Of a DNA stretch of 64,000 bases, positions 24,020-32,256 are shown in pieces. The position numbers and the translations under genes are program-made. Source of the stretch: Aminivibrio sp. (GTDB taxonomy: Bacteria > Synergistota > Synergistia > Synergistales > Aminobacteriaceae). The stretch's first letter is position 1. Every line of letters starts with the position of its first letter. Under the pieces are notes generated by a model. It did not search any database, had not been told where the DNA came from, and saw only the letters and a program-made list of their open reading frames with translations. The stretch is from contig NZ_JAESIH010000064.1 of the NCBI RefSeq assembly GCF_016756745.1, positions 1-64,000 on the forward strand. The letters run 5' to 3'.

Positions 24020-25449
24020 TCCTTTATGACCGTCCTCACCACGTCGCCGCGGCTGTTCCGCACTTCGAGCTTCAGGGGCATCTTCCCGACGGCGTGGGTA
24101 GAGCAGGAGAGGCACGGATCGTAGCAACGGATCACATGCTCCATGCGGTTCAGCGCCCCTTCCTTCACGTCGGGACCGGTGATGTAGTCCCTGGCCACCT
24201 GCTCCACGCCGCGGTTCATGGCATAGTTGTTGTGTCCCGTGGCCACGATGAGGTTCACCCGTTCGATGGCTCCCTTGTCGTCCACCATGTAGTGGTGAAT
24301 GAGGGTTCCCCGGGGGGCTTCCACCACGCCGATGCCCTCCCGGTTCGTGACGTTCCCGGTGATCCTCAGATCGCTGCCGAGGACGTCCGGGTCGTTCAGG
24401 AGCTCCTCGAGGCGCTCCATGGAATAGAGTATCTCGATGAGCCTGGCATAGTGGTAGTAGAGGGTGTAATGGACCATGCCGTCGTCGGTGGACTTCCTGA
24501 AAGCCGCCAGCTCAGCCGATGCCTCCGGTGTGGAGATGTCGTCGCAGGCGTTGATTCGTCCCAGGGGTCCCACCCGGTAGGATCCCTGGGGGAAGCCCAG
24601 AGGCCTGTAAAAGGGGAACTTCAGGTAGCTCCACTCTTCCACGTGTTCTCCGATATGGGTACAGTACTCGCTGTCGTCGAACTCGTCGGTGATCCGTCCC
24701 CGGGGGCTCTTGAGCCTGATGCGGCCGTCGTAGAGCTCCAGGTTCCCGTCCTTCACGAGGCCCAGATAGGACGTCTCGATGGTGGCGAACCGGGCGGCCA
24801 GTTCCGCGTTCTCCGCCAGGTAGTTCTTCACCAGGTCGAGGGCCTTCCGGAGGTCTTCCTTCAGCTTCGGCAGGGCGGCGAGCATGCCGTCCCTCTCCTC
24901 CGGCCGGAGGCTGCGGTTCACCCCTCCGGGGATGCTGTGCCACGGGTGGATCTTCTTGCCGCCCAGGGTCTTTATGATCTCCTGGCCGTACTTTCTCATG
25001 CCGATGCCCGCCATGGCGAGATCGGGGTATTCCTGGGCCAGTCCGGCAACGTTCCGGATGGCGGGGTCCGCGTCGAACCCGAAGAGCAGGTCCGGACTGG
25101 ACAGGTGGAAGAAGGAGAGGGCATGAGACTGGATGAACTGCCCCATGTGCATAACCTCCCGGAGTTTTGCCGCCGTGGGCGTGATGGTCACGCCGAGAAT
25201 GGCGTCGCAGGCCTTGGCGGAGGCGAGGTGATGGCTCACGGGGCAGATACCGCAGATGCGGGGGGTGATCACCGGCATTTCCCGGAAATCCCTGCCCTTC
25301 GAGAAGATCTCGAACCCCCTGTACTGGGTCACGTGGAAGCGGGCCCTGTCGACAGCGCCGTCGTCCGTCAAATCCACTGTGATTTTGCCGTGGCCTTCGA
25401 TGCGGGTGACAGGATTCACCACAATGGTGTTTTTCTTCGTATTTTCCAT
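24016..25449 (-). CDS. hoxH: [NiFe]-hydrogenase large subunit (HoxH/HydL type)
   Basis: 477 residues, group 3 cytosolic [NiFe]-hydrogenase catalytic subunit. Nickel ligands: the L1 motif RICGICPVSHH near residue 63 and the L2 motif DPCLSCSTHA near 447. The roughly 25 residues after the L2 His form a tail that the adjacent endopeptidase would remove. There is no membrane anchor or Tat signal. It pairs with the small subunit encoded 15 bp upstream and exchanges electrons with the diaphorase module of the same operon. Confidence 0.96.
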   Translation of the reverse strand: MENTKKNTIVVNPVTRIEGHGKITVDLTDDGAVDRARFHVTQYRGFEIFSKGRDFREMPVITPRICGICPVSHHLASAKACDAILGVTITPTAAKLREVMHMGQFIQSHALSFFHLSSPDLLFGFDADPAIRNVAGLAQEYPDLAMAGIGMRKYGQEIIKTLGGKKIHPWHSIPGGVNRSLRPEERDGMLAALPKLKEDLRKALDLVKNYLAENAELAARFATIETSYLGLVKDGNLELYDGRIRLKSPRGRITDEFDDSEYCTHIGEHVEEWSYLKFPFYRPLGFPQGSYRVGPLGRINACDDISTPEASAELAAFRKSTDDGMVHYTLYYHYARLIEILYSMERLEELLNDPDVLGSDLRITGNVTNREGIGVVEAPRGTLIHHYMVDDKGAIERVNLIVATGHNNYAMNRGVEQVARDYITGPDVKEGALNRMEHVIRCYDPCLSCSTHAVGKMPLKLEVRNSRGDVVRTVIKE

Positions 25450-25464
25450 GACTCGTTTCCTCCG

Positions 25465-26010
25465 CTAGTCGTAGCGCATGATATCGGTGGGAACGGTGGG
25501 AATTCGTCCCTCCAGTATCTCGCTGAAGACGTAATAGATGGTGTCCGCGTCGGGCGGGCAGCCGGGAACGTAGACATCCACCTTCACGGCCCGGTCCACG
25601 GGGATCGCCTGGGGCAGAAGCGCCGGGAGATCCTGCCGGGGAAGTACGCCGTCGGGGTTCACCGTGCTGGCTGTGTCCACGTAGCCTTCCTTGAGCACCT
25701 GCTCGGCAGGCATAAAATTCCGCATGCAGTTGATTCCGCCGAAGACGGCGCAGTCTCCCCAGGCGATGAGGATCTTGCACCGCTCCCTCAGCTCCTTCGC
25801 GAGATGAAGTTCTTCCTCGTTGCCGAGGGCGCCCTCGATGACCCCCACCTCAACCTCGGGAAAGATCTTGATATCGGTGATGGGCGTGGCGGTGAGCTCC
25901 ACCTTGCCGAGGAGATCCACTATCCGTTCATCGATGTCGAGAAAGGACATATGGCAGCCCGCGCAGGCTTCAAGCCAGACGGACGCTAGTTTCGGCTTCG
26001 CCATGGTCAT
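25465..26010 (-). CDS. hoxY: [NiFe]-hydrogenase small subunit (HoxY/HydS type)
   Basis: 181 residues, the short cytosolic small subunit that carries only the proximal [4Fe-4S] cluster. Ligands: CAGCHMSF near residues 16-19, WGDCAVFGG near 93 and VPGCPPDADTIYY near 150. No signal peptide. The start overlaps the upstream NuoG-like gene by four bases. MTMAKP contains a second possible start two codons on. It relays electrons between the NiFe site and the iron-sulfur chain of the NuoG-like subunit. Confidence 0.95.
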   Translation of the reverse strand: MTMAKPKLASVWLEACAGCHMSFLDIDERIVDLLGKVELTATPITDIKIFPEVEVGVIEGALGNEEELHLAKELRERCKILIAWGDCAVFGGINCMRNFMPAEQVLKEGYVDTASTVNPDGVLPRQDLPALLPQAIPVDRAVKVDVYVPGCPPDADTIYYVFSEILEGRIPTVPTDIMRYD

Positions 26011-27995
26011 CGTACCTCCTTCAGCGAGACGATCCTGGCCGCAGCGGACGGGGACTTCGCCTCGTAGACGTTTTCGCAGGGAGCGGCCGAAGCGGGCCGG
26101 AGTTCAAGTCCGAGCTTGCCGGCCAGCTCATTCATGATAACGGACAAACCCTTCAGGTTGCCCTTGGGAGGCACGATCATGTTCATTCTGCGCCGCTCTC
26201 CCTCCAGGGTGCAGTAGTGCCCGCTTCGCTCGAACCATGCCGGGGCGGGAAGGAGCACGTCGGCCATGTTCACCAGGGGATGGACCATGAAGGGAGTGTG
26301 CACCACCACGAATCGCGCCCTGGTCATGGCCTCCAGCGACCGCTTGTCCTCGTCCACCATGCCGGTGGAGAGCACGTAGAGGAAATCGAGCTCGCCGTTG
26401 CTGAGCCAGTCGCTCTCGCCGATGACCGTGTTGAGGGCCCCCAGGCAGTTTCCGCCCCTGAGCATGGGCACCACGCCGAGGCCGTCGTCGAAGAAGGCCT
26501 TCGAGGCAACCGCCAGGTTCAGGGCCTCCGTGACGAGGGCGGGATGTTCCGCAAGGCCCGAGCCGACGATGAATACGGGCTTTTTCGCTTCCCGGAGGAT
26601 TCTGGCGGCTTCGCTCACCCCGGGGTCCTTCGGTTCATTTCCGCCTTCAACGGCCTCCCTCAAGGAGACCAGCACCTTCTCCATTTCGTCGGGGAGGGCC
26701 GCCCGGATATCCCCGTCGGTGATCCCGTCGAAGGGGTTCTTCCCGGAGGAGAGGTTGACAAGTTTCGCCCGCTCGATAATGGTGGAGACCCTGATATAGC
26801 TCGCCACCACCGGGGCCTCCTCCTGGGGGTTCGCCCCGATGACGACAATGGCGTCGCTCTCGAGGATGTTGTGCGCCCCGGTGAAGGGCCGTATTCCCTG
26901 GTCGGCGAAGGGCTGGAACCCCTTCACGAATCCGCGGAGCAGATTGCCGTAGAATCCGTCCACTTTCTCCATTTTCATGGTGTCCCTGAAGAAAGAGGAG
27001 ACCACGGAGAGCTCTTCGTCGGTGGACAGCTCCGAGAGGAGGGCGCCTGCCCTGTTGGCCTTCGATGCCGGCTCGAGCTTCGATGCGATGAGATCCAGCG
27101 CCTCCTCCCAGGAAGCCTCCCTGAAGGAAGAACCGGTACGGATCATGGGAACAGTGAGGCGGTCCCGTTCGGTAGATTTCGGCAGTCCCCAGCGCCCCTT
27201 GTGGCAGAGCTGACCGCCGTCGGGGCTGTTCGCCGAGAGGCCCTCAACCCGCGCTACGCTTCCCGTGCGGACATAGGCCTTGATCCTGCACCCAAGGGAG
27301 CAGAGCGGACAGATGCTCTCCACCTGGTCGTCGCAGTCGTTCCGCCGTCCCCGGTAGACAAAGTCCCGAAGGGTGATGGTTCCCGTGGGACAGACCTGGG
27401 CGCAGGCGCCGCAGGAAACGCAGGTGTCGCTCTCGCCGAGCATCTTCCCGAGATCGGCGGTGATGTTGGTTCCCCATCCCCGTTTTTCGAGGTCGAGGGT
27501 ATGGGCCCCGACTTTCTCGGCGCAGACCCTGATGCACCTCAGGCAGAGGATGCACCGGTTGTGGTCCATCTGGATGTTCGGGTCGGTGGCATCGTTGTGG
27601 AACGGCTCGTACAGGAAGGGGTATCGCACGTTGTCCATGCCGTGCTCGATGGCGAGCCGCTGGAGTTCGCAGTCCCCCGTCTGGGAGCAGAACATGCAGA
27701 AGTGGTTCCTTCCCGCGAAGAGAAGTTCCAGGATCTGCAGGCGGTAGTGTTTCAGTTTTTCCGTCTTCGTATGAATTTTCATTCCGTTCTCCGCCGGTGT
27801 GGTGCAGGCGGTGAGGAGCTTGGGGTTCCCCTCAACCTCCACGACGCACATGCGGCACGAACCGATGGGCGTCAGTCCCTCCATCCAGCAGAGGGTCGGA
27901 ATGTAGATGTCGTTTCTCCTGGCGACCTGGAGAATGGTATCTCCCTTCGCCGCCATGCATTCGACTCCGTCGATGACGAGCGTGATATCACTCAT
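26007..27995 (-). CDS. NuoG/HoxU-like iron-sulfur subunit with FDH-like domain
   Basis: 662 residues. The N-terminal [2Fe-2S] domain is near 35-70 (CWMEGLTPIGSCRMCVVEV). A NuoG-type His/Cys [4Fe-4S] site is near 100 (HFCMFCSQTGDCELQ). A 2x[4Fe-4S] ferredoxin lies at about 145-205 (CILCLRCIRVC and CVSCGACAQVCPTG). A formate-dehydrogenase-like region from about 225 starts with CPLCSLGCRIKAY. This is longer than HoxU (about 240), which ends after the ferredoxin domain. It is the electron hub between diaphorase and hydrogenase. Mo/W binding by the last domain is not established. Comparable multi-subunit [NiFe] enzymes in Synergistota have been described as electron-bifurcating. Confidence 0.88.
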   Translation of the reverse strand: MSDITLVIDGVECMAAKGDTILQVARRNDIYIPTLCWMEGLTPIGSCRMCVVEVEGNPKLLTACTTPAENGMKIHTKTEKLKHYRLQILELLFAGRNHFCMFCSQTGDCELQRLAIEHGMDNVRYPFLYEPFHNDATDPNIQMDHNRCILCLRCIRVCAEKVGAHTLDLEKRGWGTNITADLGKMLGESDTCVSCGACAQVCPTGTITLRDFVYRGRRNDCDDQVESICPLCSLGCRIKAYVRTGSVARVEGLSANSPDGGQLCHKGRWGLPKSTERDRLTVPMIRTGSSFREASWEEALDLIASKLEPASKANRAGALLSELSTDEELSVVSSFFRDTMKMEKVDGFYGNLLRGFVKGFQPFADQGIRPFTGAHNILESDAIVVIGANPQEEAPVVASYIRVSTIIERAKLVNLSSGKNPFDGITDGDIRAALPDEMEKVLVSLREAVEGGNEPKDPGVSEAARILREAKKPVFIVGSGLAEHPALVTEALNLAVASKAFFDDGLGVVPMLRGGNCLGALNTVIGESDWLSNGELDFLYVLSTGMVDEDKRSLEAMTRARFVVVHTPFMVHPLVNMADVLLPAPAWFERSGHYCTLEGERRRMNMIVPPKGNLKGLSVIMNELAGKLGLELRPASAAPCENVYEAKSPSAAARIVSLKEVR

Positions 27996-28013
27996 GTCGA
28001 TCCTCCTCAGGAA

Positions 28014-29807
28014 CTACTTCTTCTCGATAGCGCCGAAGGGGCACTTCTCGAAGCAGGTGCCGCAACGGATGCACCGGTCGGTCTCAATGTGGTACCCGGA
28101 GTTCCGGTCGCCCGGGATACACTTGACGGGACAATTCCTGGCGCAGATACCGCACTTTTTGCATGCCTCCCGGATGATCCTGTATTCCAGCAGGGCCGCG
28201 CAGGCTCCGGCAGGGCACTTTCGATCCCGGATATGGGCAACGTACTCGTCCCGGAAGTACCGGAGCGTGGTGAGCACCGGGTTGGGAGCCGTCTGGCCCA
28301 GGCCGCAGAGGGACATGTCCTTCACCATGTGGGCGAGCCCCTCGAGGGTGTCCAGGTCCTCCATGGTCCCCTTCCCCTTGGTGATCTTCTCGAGGAGCAG
28401 CAGCATGTGCTTGGTGCCTTCCCGGCATGGAACGCACTTGCCGCAGGATTCTTTCTGGGTGAACTCAAGGAAGAACTTGGCCACGTCCACCATGCAGGTG
28501 GTCTCGTCCATGACCACGAGGCCGCCGGACCCCATGATGGCCCCCAGGGCGGTGAGGCTTTCGTAGCTCACCGGCGTATCCAGGTGTTCCTCGGTGAGGC
28601 ATCCTCCGCTGGGACCGCCGATCTGGACCGCCTTGAACTTTTTGTCATCCAGTATGCCGCCGCCGATGTCGAAGATGATCTCCCGGAGGGTGATACCCAT
28701 GGGCACTTCCACGAGACCGGTGTGCTTGATCTTTCCCGTGAGGGCGAAGACTTTCGTCCCCTTGGATTTGTCCGTTCCCTTGGAGGCGTACCATGCTCCG
28801 CCGTTTCTGAGGATCGGGGGAACGTTGGCCCATGTTTCCACGTTGTTGATATTCGTGGGGCACCCCCAGAGGCCGGAATTGGCCGGGAACGGAGGCCGCG
28901 GGCGGGGCATTCCCCTCCGGCCCTCGATGGAGGCCATGAGGGCCGTCTCCTCGCCGCAGACGAAGGCTCCCGCCCCTTCCTTGACGTGAAGGGTGAAGGA
29001 GAAGCCGCTTCCCATAATGTTCTCCCCCAGAAGGCCGTAATTTTCAGCCTGGGCCATGGCCGTCTTCAGCCGCTGGATGGCCAGGGGATACTCCGCCCGG
29101 CAGTAGATGTAGCCTTCGTCGGCACCCATGGCATAAGCGCCGAGCATCATGCCCTCGATGACGCAGTGGGGGTCGCCCTCGAGGATGGACCGGTCCATGA
29201 AGGCCCCGGGGTCTCCTTCGTCGGCGTTGCAGATGACGTACTTTTTATCGCCTTTGGCGGAGGCGCAGAAGCTCCACTTCAGTCCCGTGGGGAATCCGCC
29301 GCCGCCCCGCCCCCGGAGGCCGGAGGCCTTCACTTCGTCGATCACCTGGGCTGGCGTCATGGAAGAAAGGGCTTTCCCGAGGGCCTCGTAGCCCCCCCGG
29401 GCGATGTATTCCTCTATGTTGTCCGGGTTGATGTAGCCGCAGTTCCCCAGGGCGATGCGGTGCTGCTTGCCGTAGAATGGAATATCCTTGTAGCGGGGGA
29501 TGGAGGGCATATCCTCGGAGCCTGAGTACATGAGCCGCTGCACCGGGCGTCCCTTGTAGATGTGCTCCTCCACGATCTCCGCCACGTCCGATTTCTGGAC
29601 CCGGCAGTAGAAGGTCCCCTCGGGATAGACCACCACGATGGGCCCCATTTCGCACATCCCATGGCATCCCGTGGGCACCACGAGCACTTCGTCGGAGAGT
29701 CCCCTGTCCCTGATGGCGTTCCTGAAAGACTCCGTCACGTCCCGGGCTCCGCTCGAGACGCATCCCGTGCCTCCGCAGATTAGGACATGGGAACGATAGA
29801 TAGGCAT
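28014..29807 (-). CDS. hndC: NuoF/HndC-like NADH-binding flavoprotein subunit
   Basis: 597 residues from ATG 29807 (GGGAGGAG site); the longer frame to 29987 is rejected. An N-terminal thioredoxin-like [2Fe-2S] domain (ICGGTGCVSSGARD...CHGMCEMGP) is followed by the NuoF core: GLRGRGGGGFPTG near residue 165 for NADH/FMN, GAGAFVCGEETALMASIEG near 290 and the [4Fe-4S] ESCGKCVPCREG near 465. A C-terminal 2x[4Fe-4S] ferredoxin (CKKCGICARNCPVKC, CIRCGTCFEKCPFG) follows. This domain set is that of HndC/HydB in bifurcating hydrogenases and NAD-linked complexes. It oxidises or reduces NAD(H) in the cytosol. Confidence 0.93.
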   Translation of the reverse strand: MPIYRSHVLICGGTGCVSSGARDVTESFRNAIRDRGLSDEVLVVPTGCHGMCEMGPIVVVYPEGTFYCRVQKSDVAEIVEEHIYKGRPVQRLMYSGSEDMPSIPRYKDIPFYGKQHRIALGNCGYINPDNIEEYIARGGYEALGKALSSMTPAQVIDEVKASGLRGRGGGGFPTGLKWSFCASAKGDKKYVICNADEGDPGAFMDRSILEGDPHCVIEGMMLGAYAMGADEGYIYCRAEYPLAIQRLKTAMAQAENYGLLGENIMGSGFSFTLHVKEGAGAFVCGEETALMASIEGRRGMPRPRPPFPANSGLWGCPTNINNVETWANVPPILRNGGAWYASKGTDKSKGTKVFALTGKIKHTGLVEVPMGITLREIIFDIGGGILDDKKFKAVQIGGPSGGCLTEEHLDTPVSYESLTALGAIMGSGGLVVMDETTCMVDVAKFFLEFTQKESCGKCVPCREGTKHMLLLLEKITKGKGTMEDLDTLEGLAHMVKDMSLCGLGQTAPNPVLTTLRYFRDEYVAHIRDRKCPAGACAALLEYRIIREACKKCGICARNCPVKCIPGDRNSGYHIETDRCIRCGTCFEKCPFGAIEKK

Positions 29808-29824
29808 AATTTCTCCTCCCTCCC

Positions 29825-30199
29825 CTAGTCGGCCCGGCCGATGGCGAGCTTCTCCACGACCCGGCCGTTCACCACGTGCTCCGCTATGATGGTGGGAACA
29901 TCTTCCGGCTTCACCCGGCCGTAGGTCACCCTCTGCCCTCCCCGGATCACGTCGAGCAGGGGTTCGTCCTGGCACATGCCGATGCATCCGGTGGTCTGGA
30001 CCGCCACGTTGTCGATGTTCCTCCTGGCCAGCTCCGCCATCACCTCGGAGAGGACGTCTCTGGCCCCGGCGGCGATGCCGCAGGTACCCATGCCCACGAT
30101 AATCATCGTTTCTCCGCCGGACCTGGCGGACGAAAGGTCCCGGGACGATTCCCTCAGTTTTCTCAGATCGTCGAGATTCCTGATTTTCATTTGCGTCAT
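29825..30199 (-). CDS. hndB: Thioredoxin-like [2Fe-2S] ferredoxin (HndB-like)
   Basis: 124 residues. A short basic N-terminus (KIRNLDDLRKLRESS) is followed by a thioredoxin-like [2Fe-2S] domain with cysteines in VGMGTCGIAAGARD near residue 39 and QTTGCIGMCQDEPL near 72-76. The length and the leading LDDL segment match HndB of NADP-reducing hydrogenases. It is encoded between the NuoE-like and NuoF-like subunits, as in hnd operons, and probably serves as an auxiliary electron carrier in the complex. Starting ATG has a GGAGGAT-like site. Confidence 0.88.
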   Translation of the reverse strand: MTQMKIRNLDDLRKLRESSRDLSSARSGGETMIIVGMGTCGIAAGARDVLSEVMAELARRNIDNVAVQTTGCIGMCQDEPLLDVIRGGQRVTYGRVKPEDVPTIIAEHVVNGRVVEKLAIGRAD

Positions 30200-30217
30200 G
30201 GCGTTATCCTCCGCTTT

Positions 30218-30688
30218 CTACTCGAACTTGTCGAGGATGCCCTTCACCATGTCGGGAGTCAGGCGGCCGAACGTCTGGGTGTCGATCATCATCACCGGCG
30301 CGAGACCACATGCGCCGAGACAGGCCACCGGCTCTATGGTGAACCGCAGGTCCTCGGTGGTCTGATTCTCCTCCACACCCGTAATTTCCTTCACGCTGTC
30401 CAGTATCTTCAGGCTCCCCCGGACATGACAGGCTGTTCCCCGGCAGACCCGCACCACATGACGCCCTCTGGGCTTGAGATGAAACTGGGCGTAAAACGTG
30501 GCTACCCCGTAGATTTCCGAGGAAGGTATTTTCAGTTCCCTGGAAATAGTATCCAGGGCATCCGTCGGAAGATACCCCACCTGTTCCTGAACGGCCTGCA
30601 ATATGGGAATAAGTCCTCCCTTGCCGTTTCGCCAGGGCTCGACGATTTTCCTGGTCTTTTCGCGGATCTCTTCAACGCTGAAAGCCAT
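30218..30688 (-). CDS. hndA: NuoE/HndA-like [2Fe-2S] subunit
   Basis: 156 residues from ATG 30688 (AGGAGGGG site); the in-frame extension to 31156 runs through repeat DNA and is rejected. Helical N-terminus (LIPILQAVQEQVGYLP) and thioredoxin-like [2Fe-2S] domain with ligands in CRGTACHVRG near residue 83-88 and EPVACLGACGLAPV near 120-124. This is the NuoE-type subunit that passes electrons within the flavin module. First gene of the hydrogenase operon, behind a clear promoter and next to MITE copy D1. Confidence 0.93.
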   Translation of the reverse strand: MAFSVEEIREKTRKIVEPWRNGKGGLIPILQAVQEQVGYLPTDALDTISRELKIPSSEIYGVATFYAQFHLKPRGRHVVRVCRGTACHVRGSLKILDSVKEITGVEENQTTEDLRFTIEPVACLGACGLAPVMMIDTQTFGRLTPDMVKGILDKFE

Positions 30689-30754
30689 GATTCCCCTCCT
30701 TTTCCCTTTCATTCCGCCTTTGCAGGCATTGTGCATACAGTAACAATTGAGATG

Positions 30755-30783
30755 ATAATAACATAATCCTCCTTTCCATTCAA
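30755..30783 (-). promoter_or_regulatory. Promoter of the hydrogenase operon
   Basis: Minus-strand TTGAAT (30778-30783), 17-base spacer, TATTAT (30755-30760). MITE copy D1 begins 15 bases upstream of the -35 box, so it could affect activity. Confidence 0.68.
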
Positions 30784-30797
30784 CACAAACAAAACTC

Positions 30798-30962
30798 CCT
30801 AAATCCGCTAATTTTTCAGGCAGAGGGAATGTCGCCGGGCACAGCGCCCGGGCCGAGAAACCGACACGGATGTCGGTTTCAGGTGCAGTTGTCAAGGATG
30901 ACAATCTGCACCCCCCGCCCAAGCGTTCCCCGGTGACACTCCCCGCTGCCTGCGGATTTAGG
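30798..30962 (+). mobile_element. MITE-like hairpin repeat, copy D1
   Basis: 165 bp with ends CCTAAATCCGC and GCGGATTTAGG. It carries the full set of modules: AGGCAGAGGGA left end, GCCGGGC/GCCCGGGC hairpin, GAAACCGACA/TGTCGGTTTC hairpin, GGTGCAG...CTGCACC hairpin with TTGTC/GACAA, and the CGGTGACACTCC right module. Same orientation as E and F. No target duplication; it abuts the partial copy D2. Confidence 0.85.
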
Positions 30963-31114
30963 GAGATCTTACTCTGCGCTCTTTGCGGGGGGATCCCCCG
31001 GGGGAGGGCGCCTGCCGGCGAACGCAGGGAGCCCGCGGGACACGCCTGGGCAGTTGTCACGGACGACAATCCGCACCCCCCCCCGTGACGCTCCCACTGG
31101 GGTGCGGATTCAGG
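30963..31114 (+). repeat. MITE-like repeat, partial copy D2
   Basis: The right two-thirds of an A-type element: it shares with the reverse complement of copy A the GGCGAACGCAGGGAGC segment, the GTTGTCACGGACGACAAT hairpin and the GTGCGGATTCAGG end. Its left end is missing at the junction with D1. Confidence 0.7.
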
Positions 31115-31169
31115 TGTCTTGTGACACAAACAAACAGAACTGTATACTCCATACATTCTGCATCCATGC

Positions 31170-31175
31170 TATAAT
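31170..31175 (+). promoter_or_regulatory. Extended -10 promoter element of the MoeA-like/fur genes
   Basis: TGCTATAAT is a consensus extended -10. No strong -35 box is seen; start of transcription would be about 50 bases before the ATG. Confidence 0.5.
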
Positions 31176-31233
31176 GCCGCTGTGACCATGTTCCATTCAT
31201 TCAAAGCAGTATAAAGGCGGGGGAGTTTTTTCC

Positions 31234-32256
31234 ATGGCAAAAATCAGCTATGTTCACGTGGAAAGCGCGCTCGGCATGGCCCTTTCCCACGATATGACCC
31301 AGATCGACGTAAAAACCGGATACAAGGGCGCCCGGTTCAAAAAAGGGCATATTCTCCGGCAGGAGGACGTTCGCCTGCTGAAGTCCATGGGGAAGGAGTC
31401 CATCTCCGTTCTTGAGCTGGACGAAGGAGATGTCCACGAGGACGATGCCGCGTCGAGGCTGGCCGAACGTCTCAGCGGCGAGGGGATATCGTCGGAGGCG
31501 CCGGAGGAGGGGAAGGTGGCCCTTTCAGCCCTCTGGAACGGTCTCCTGGTCTACGACGAGGAGAGCATCCACAGGATCAACGAAGACCCTGACTGGATCG
31601 TCGCCACGGCGGCGAACAAAGTTCCCGTGAAAAAGGGCGAGCTGGTGGCAGGTGTACGGATTGTCCCCCTCGTCATGAGGGAAGAACAGGTCCGTCAGGG
31701 AGAGGACGCCGTCCTGCCCCTGACGGTATTCCCCTTCGTCCCCCTGAAGACAGCCCTGGTCACTACAGGGAAGGAACTGGCCGAGGGGAGAATCCGGGAC
31801 GGCTTTGCCCCGAAGCTCCAGAAGAAGCTGGCAGGGTACGGGGCAACTCTTCAGTGGCAGACGGTGGTGGGGGACGAAAGAGAAGAGATCGCCGCCGCAA
31901 TCACGGCCTACATTGAACAGGGAGCAGAGTTGGTGATCGCCACAGGAGGCATGAGCGTGGACCCGGACGACCGGACCGCCGGGGCCATCGCCTCGGTGGC
32001 GGAAGAAGTCCGGTTCAAAGGTGTTCCCACAGTCCCGGGCGCCCATCTCATGCTCGCCCTGAGGGGCGAGGCAAAGATCGTGGGAGCCCCTGCCTGCGTG
32101 GTCCACGACGAGTGGACAAGCCTCGACCCCCTGCTGAACCGCCTCTTCGCGGGCCTCATTCCGACGGCCGCGGAAGTGCGGCGGTGGGGCGTGGGCGGGA
32201 TGTGCAGAAAATGCAGGGAGTGTAACTATCCCGTCTGCGTTTTCGCGGCCCGATGA
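31234..32256 (+). CDS. MoeA-like molybdopterin-binding protein with C-terminal Cys cluster
   Basis: 340 residues. The N-terminus (VESALGMALSHDMTQIDVKTG, then KGARFKKGHIL) matches the start of MoeA-type proteins. The MoCF/MogA-like domain has TTGKELAEGRIRDG near 170 and VIATGGMSVDPDDRT near 228, the pterin-binding loops. The end is an extra cluster, CRKCRECNYPVCVF, with four Cys, which could bind iron-sulfur or zinc. It lacks a complete MoeA C-terminal domain. It may bind molybdopterin or act in cofactor insertion or sensing for Mo enzymes. It overlaps the Fur-family gene by four bases. Confidence 0.8.
   Translation: MAKISYVHVESALGMALSHDMTQIDVKTGYKGARFKKGHILRQEDVRLLKSMGKESISVLELDEGDVHEDDAASRLAERLSGEGISSEAPEEGKVALSALWNGLLVYDEESIHRINEDPDWIVATAANKVPVKKGELVAGVRIVPLVMREEQVRQGEDAVLPLTVFPFVPLKTALVTTGKELAEGRIRDGFAPKLQKKLAGYGATLQWQTVVGDEREEIAAAITAYIEQGAELVIATGGMSVDPDDRTAGAIASVAEEVRFKGVPTVPGAHLMLALRGEAKIVGAPACVVHDEWTSLDPLLNRLFAGLIPTAAEVRRWGVGGMCRKCRECNYPVCVFAAR

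Noticed and set aside
26217-29525. 1102-codon plus-strand open frame
   Set aside because: It is antisense to the clearly functional hydrogenase subunits and results from high-GC codon bias; no domain is recognisable.
30218-31156. 312-residue version of the NuoE-like subunit
   Set aside because: The extra N-terminus is translated repeat DNA; the ATG at 30688 has a good ribosome site and gives normal length.
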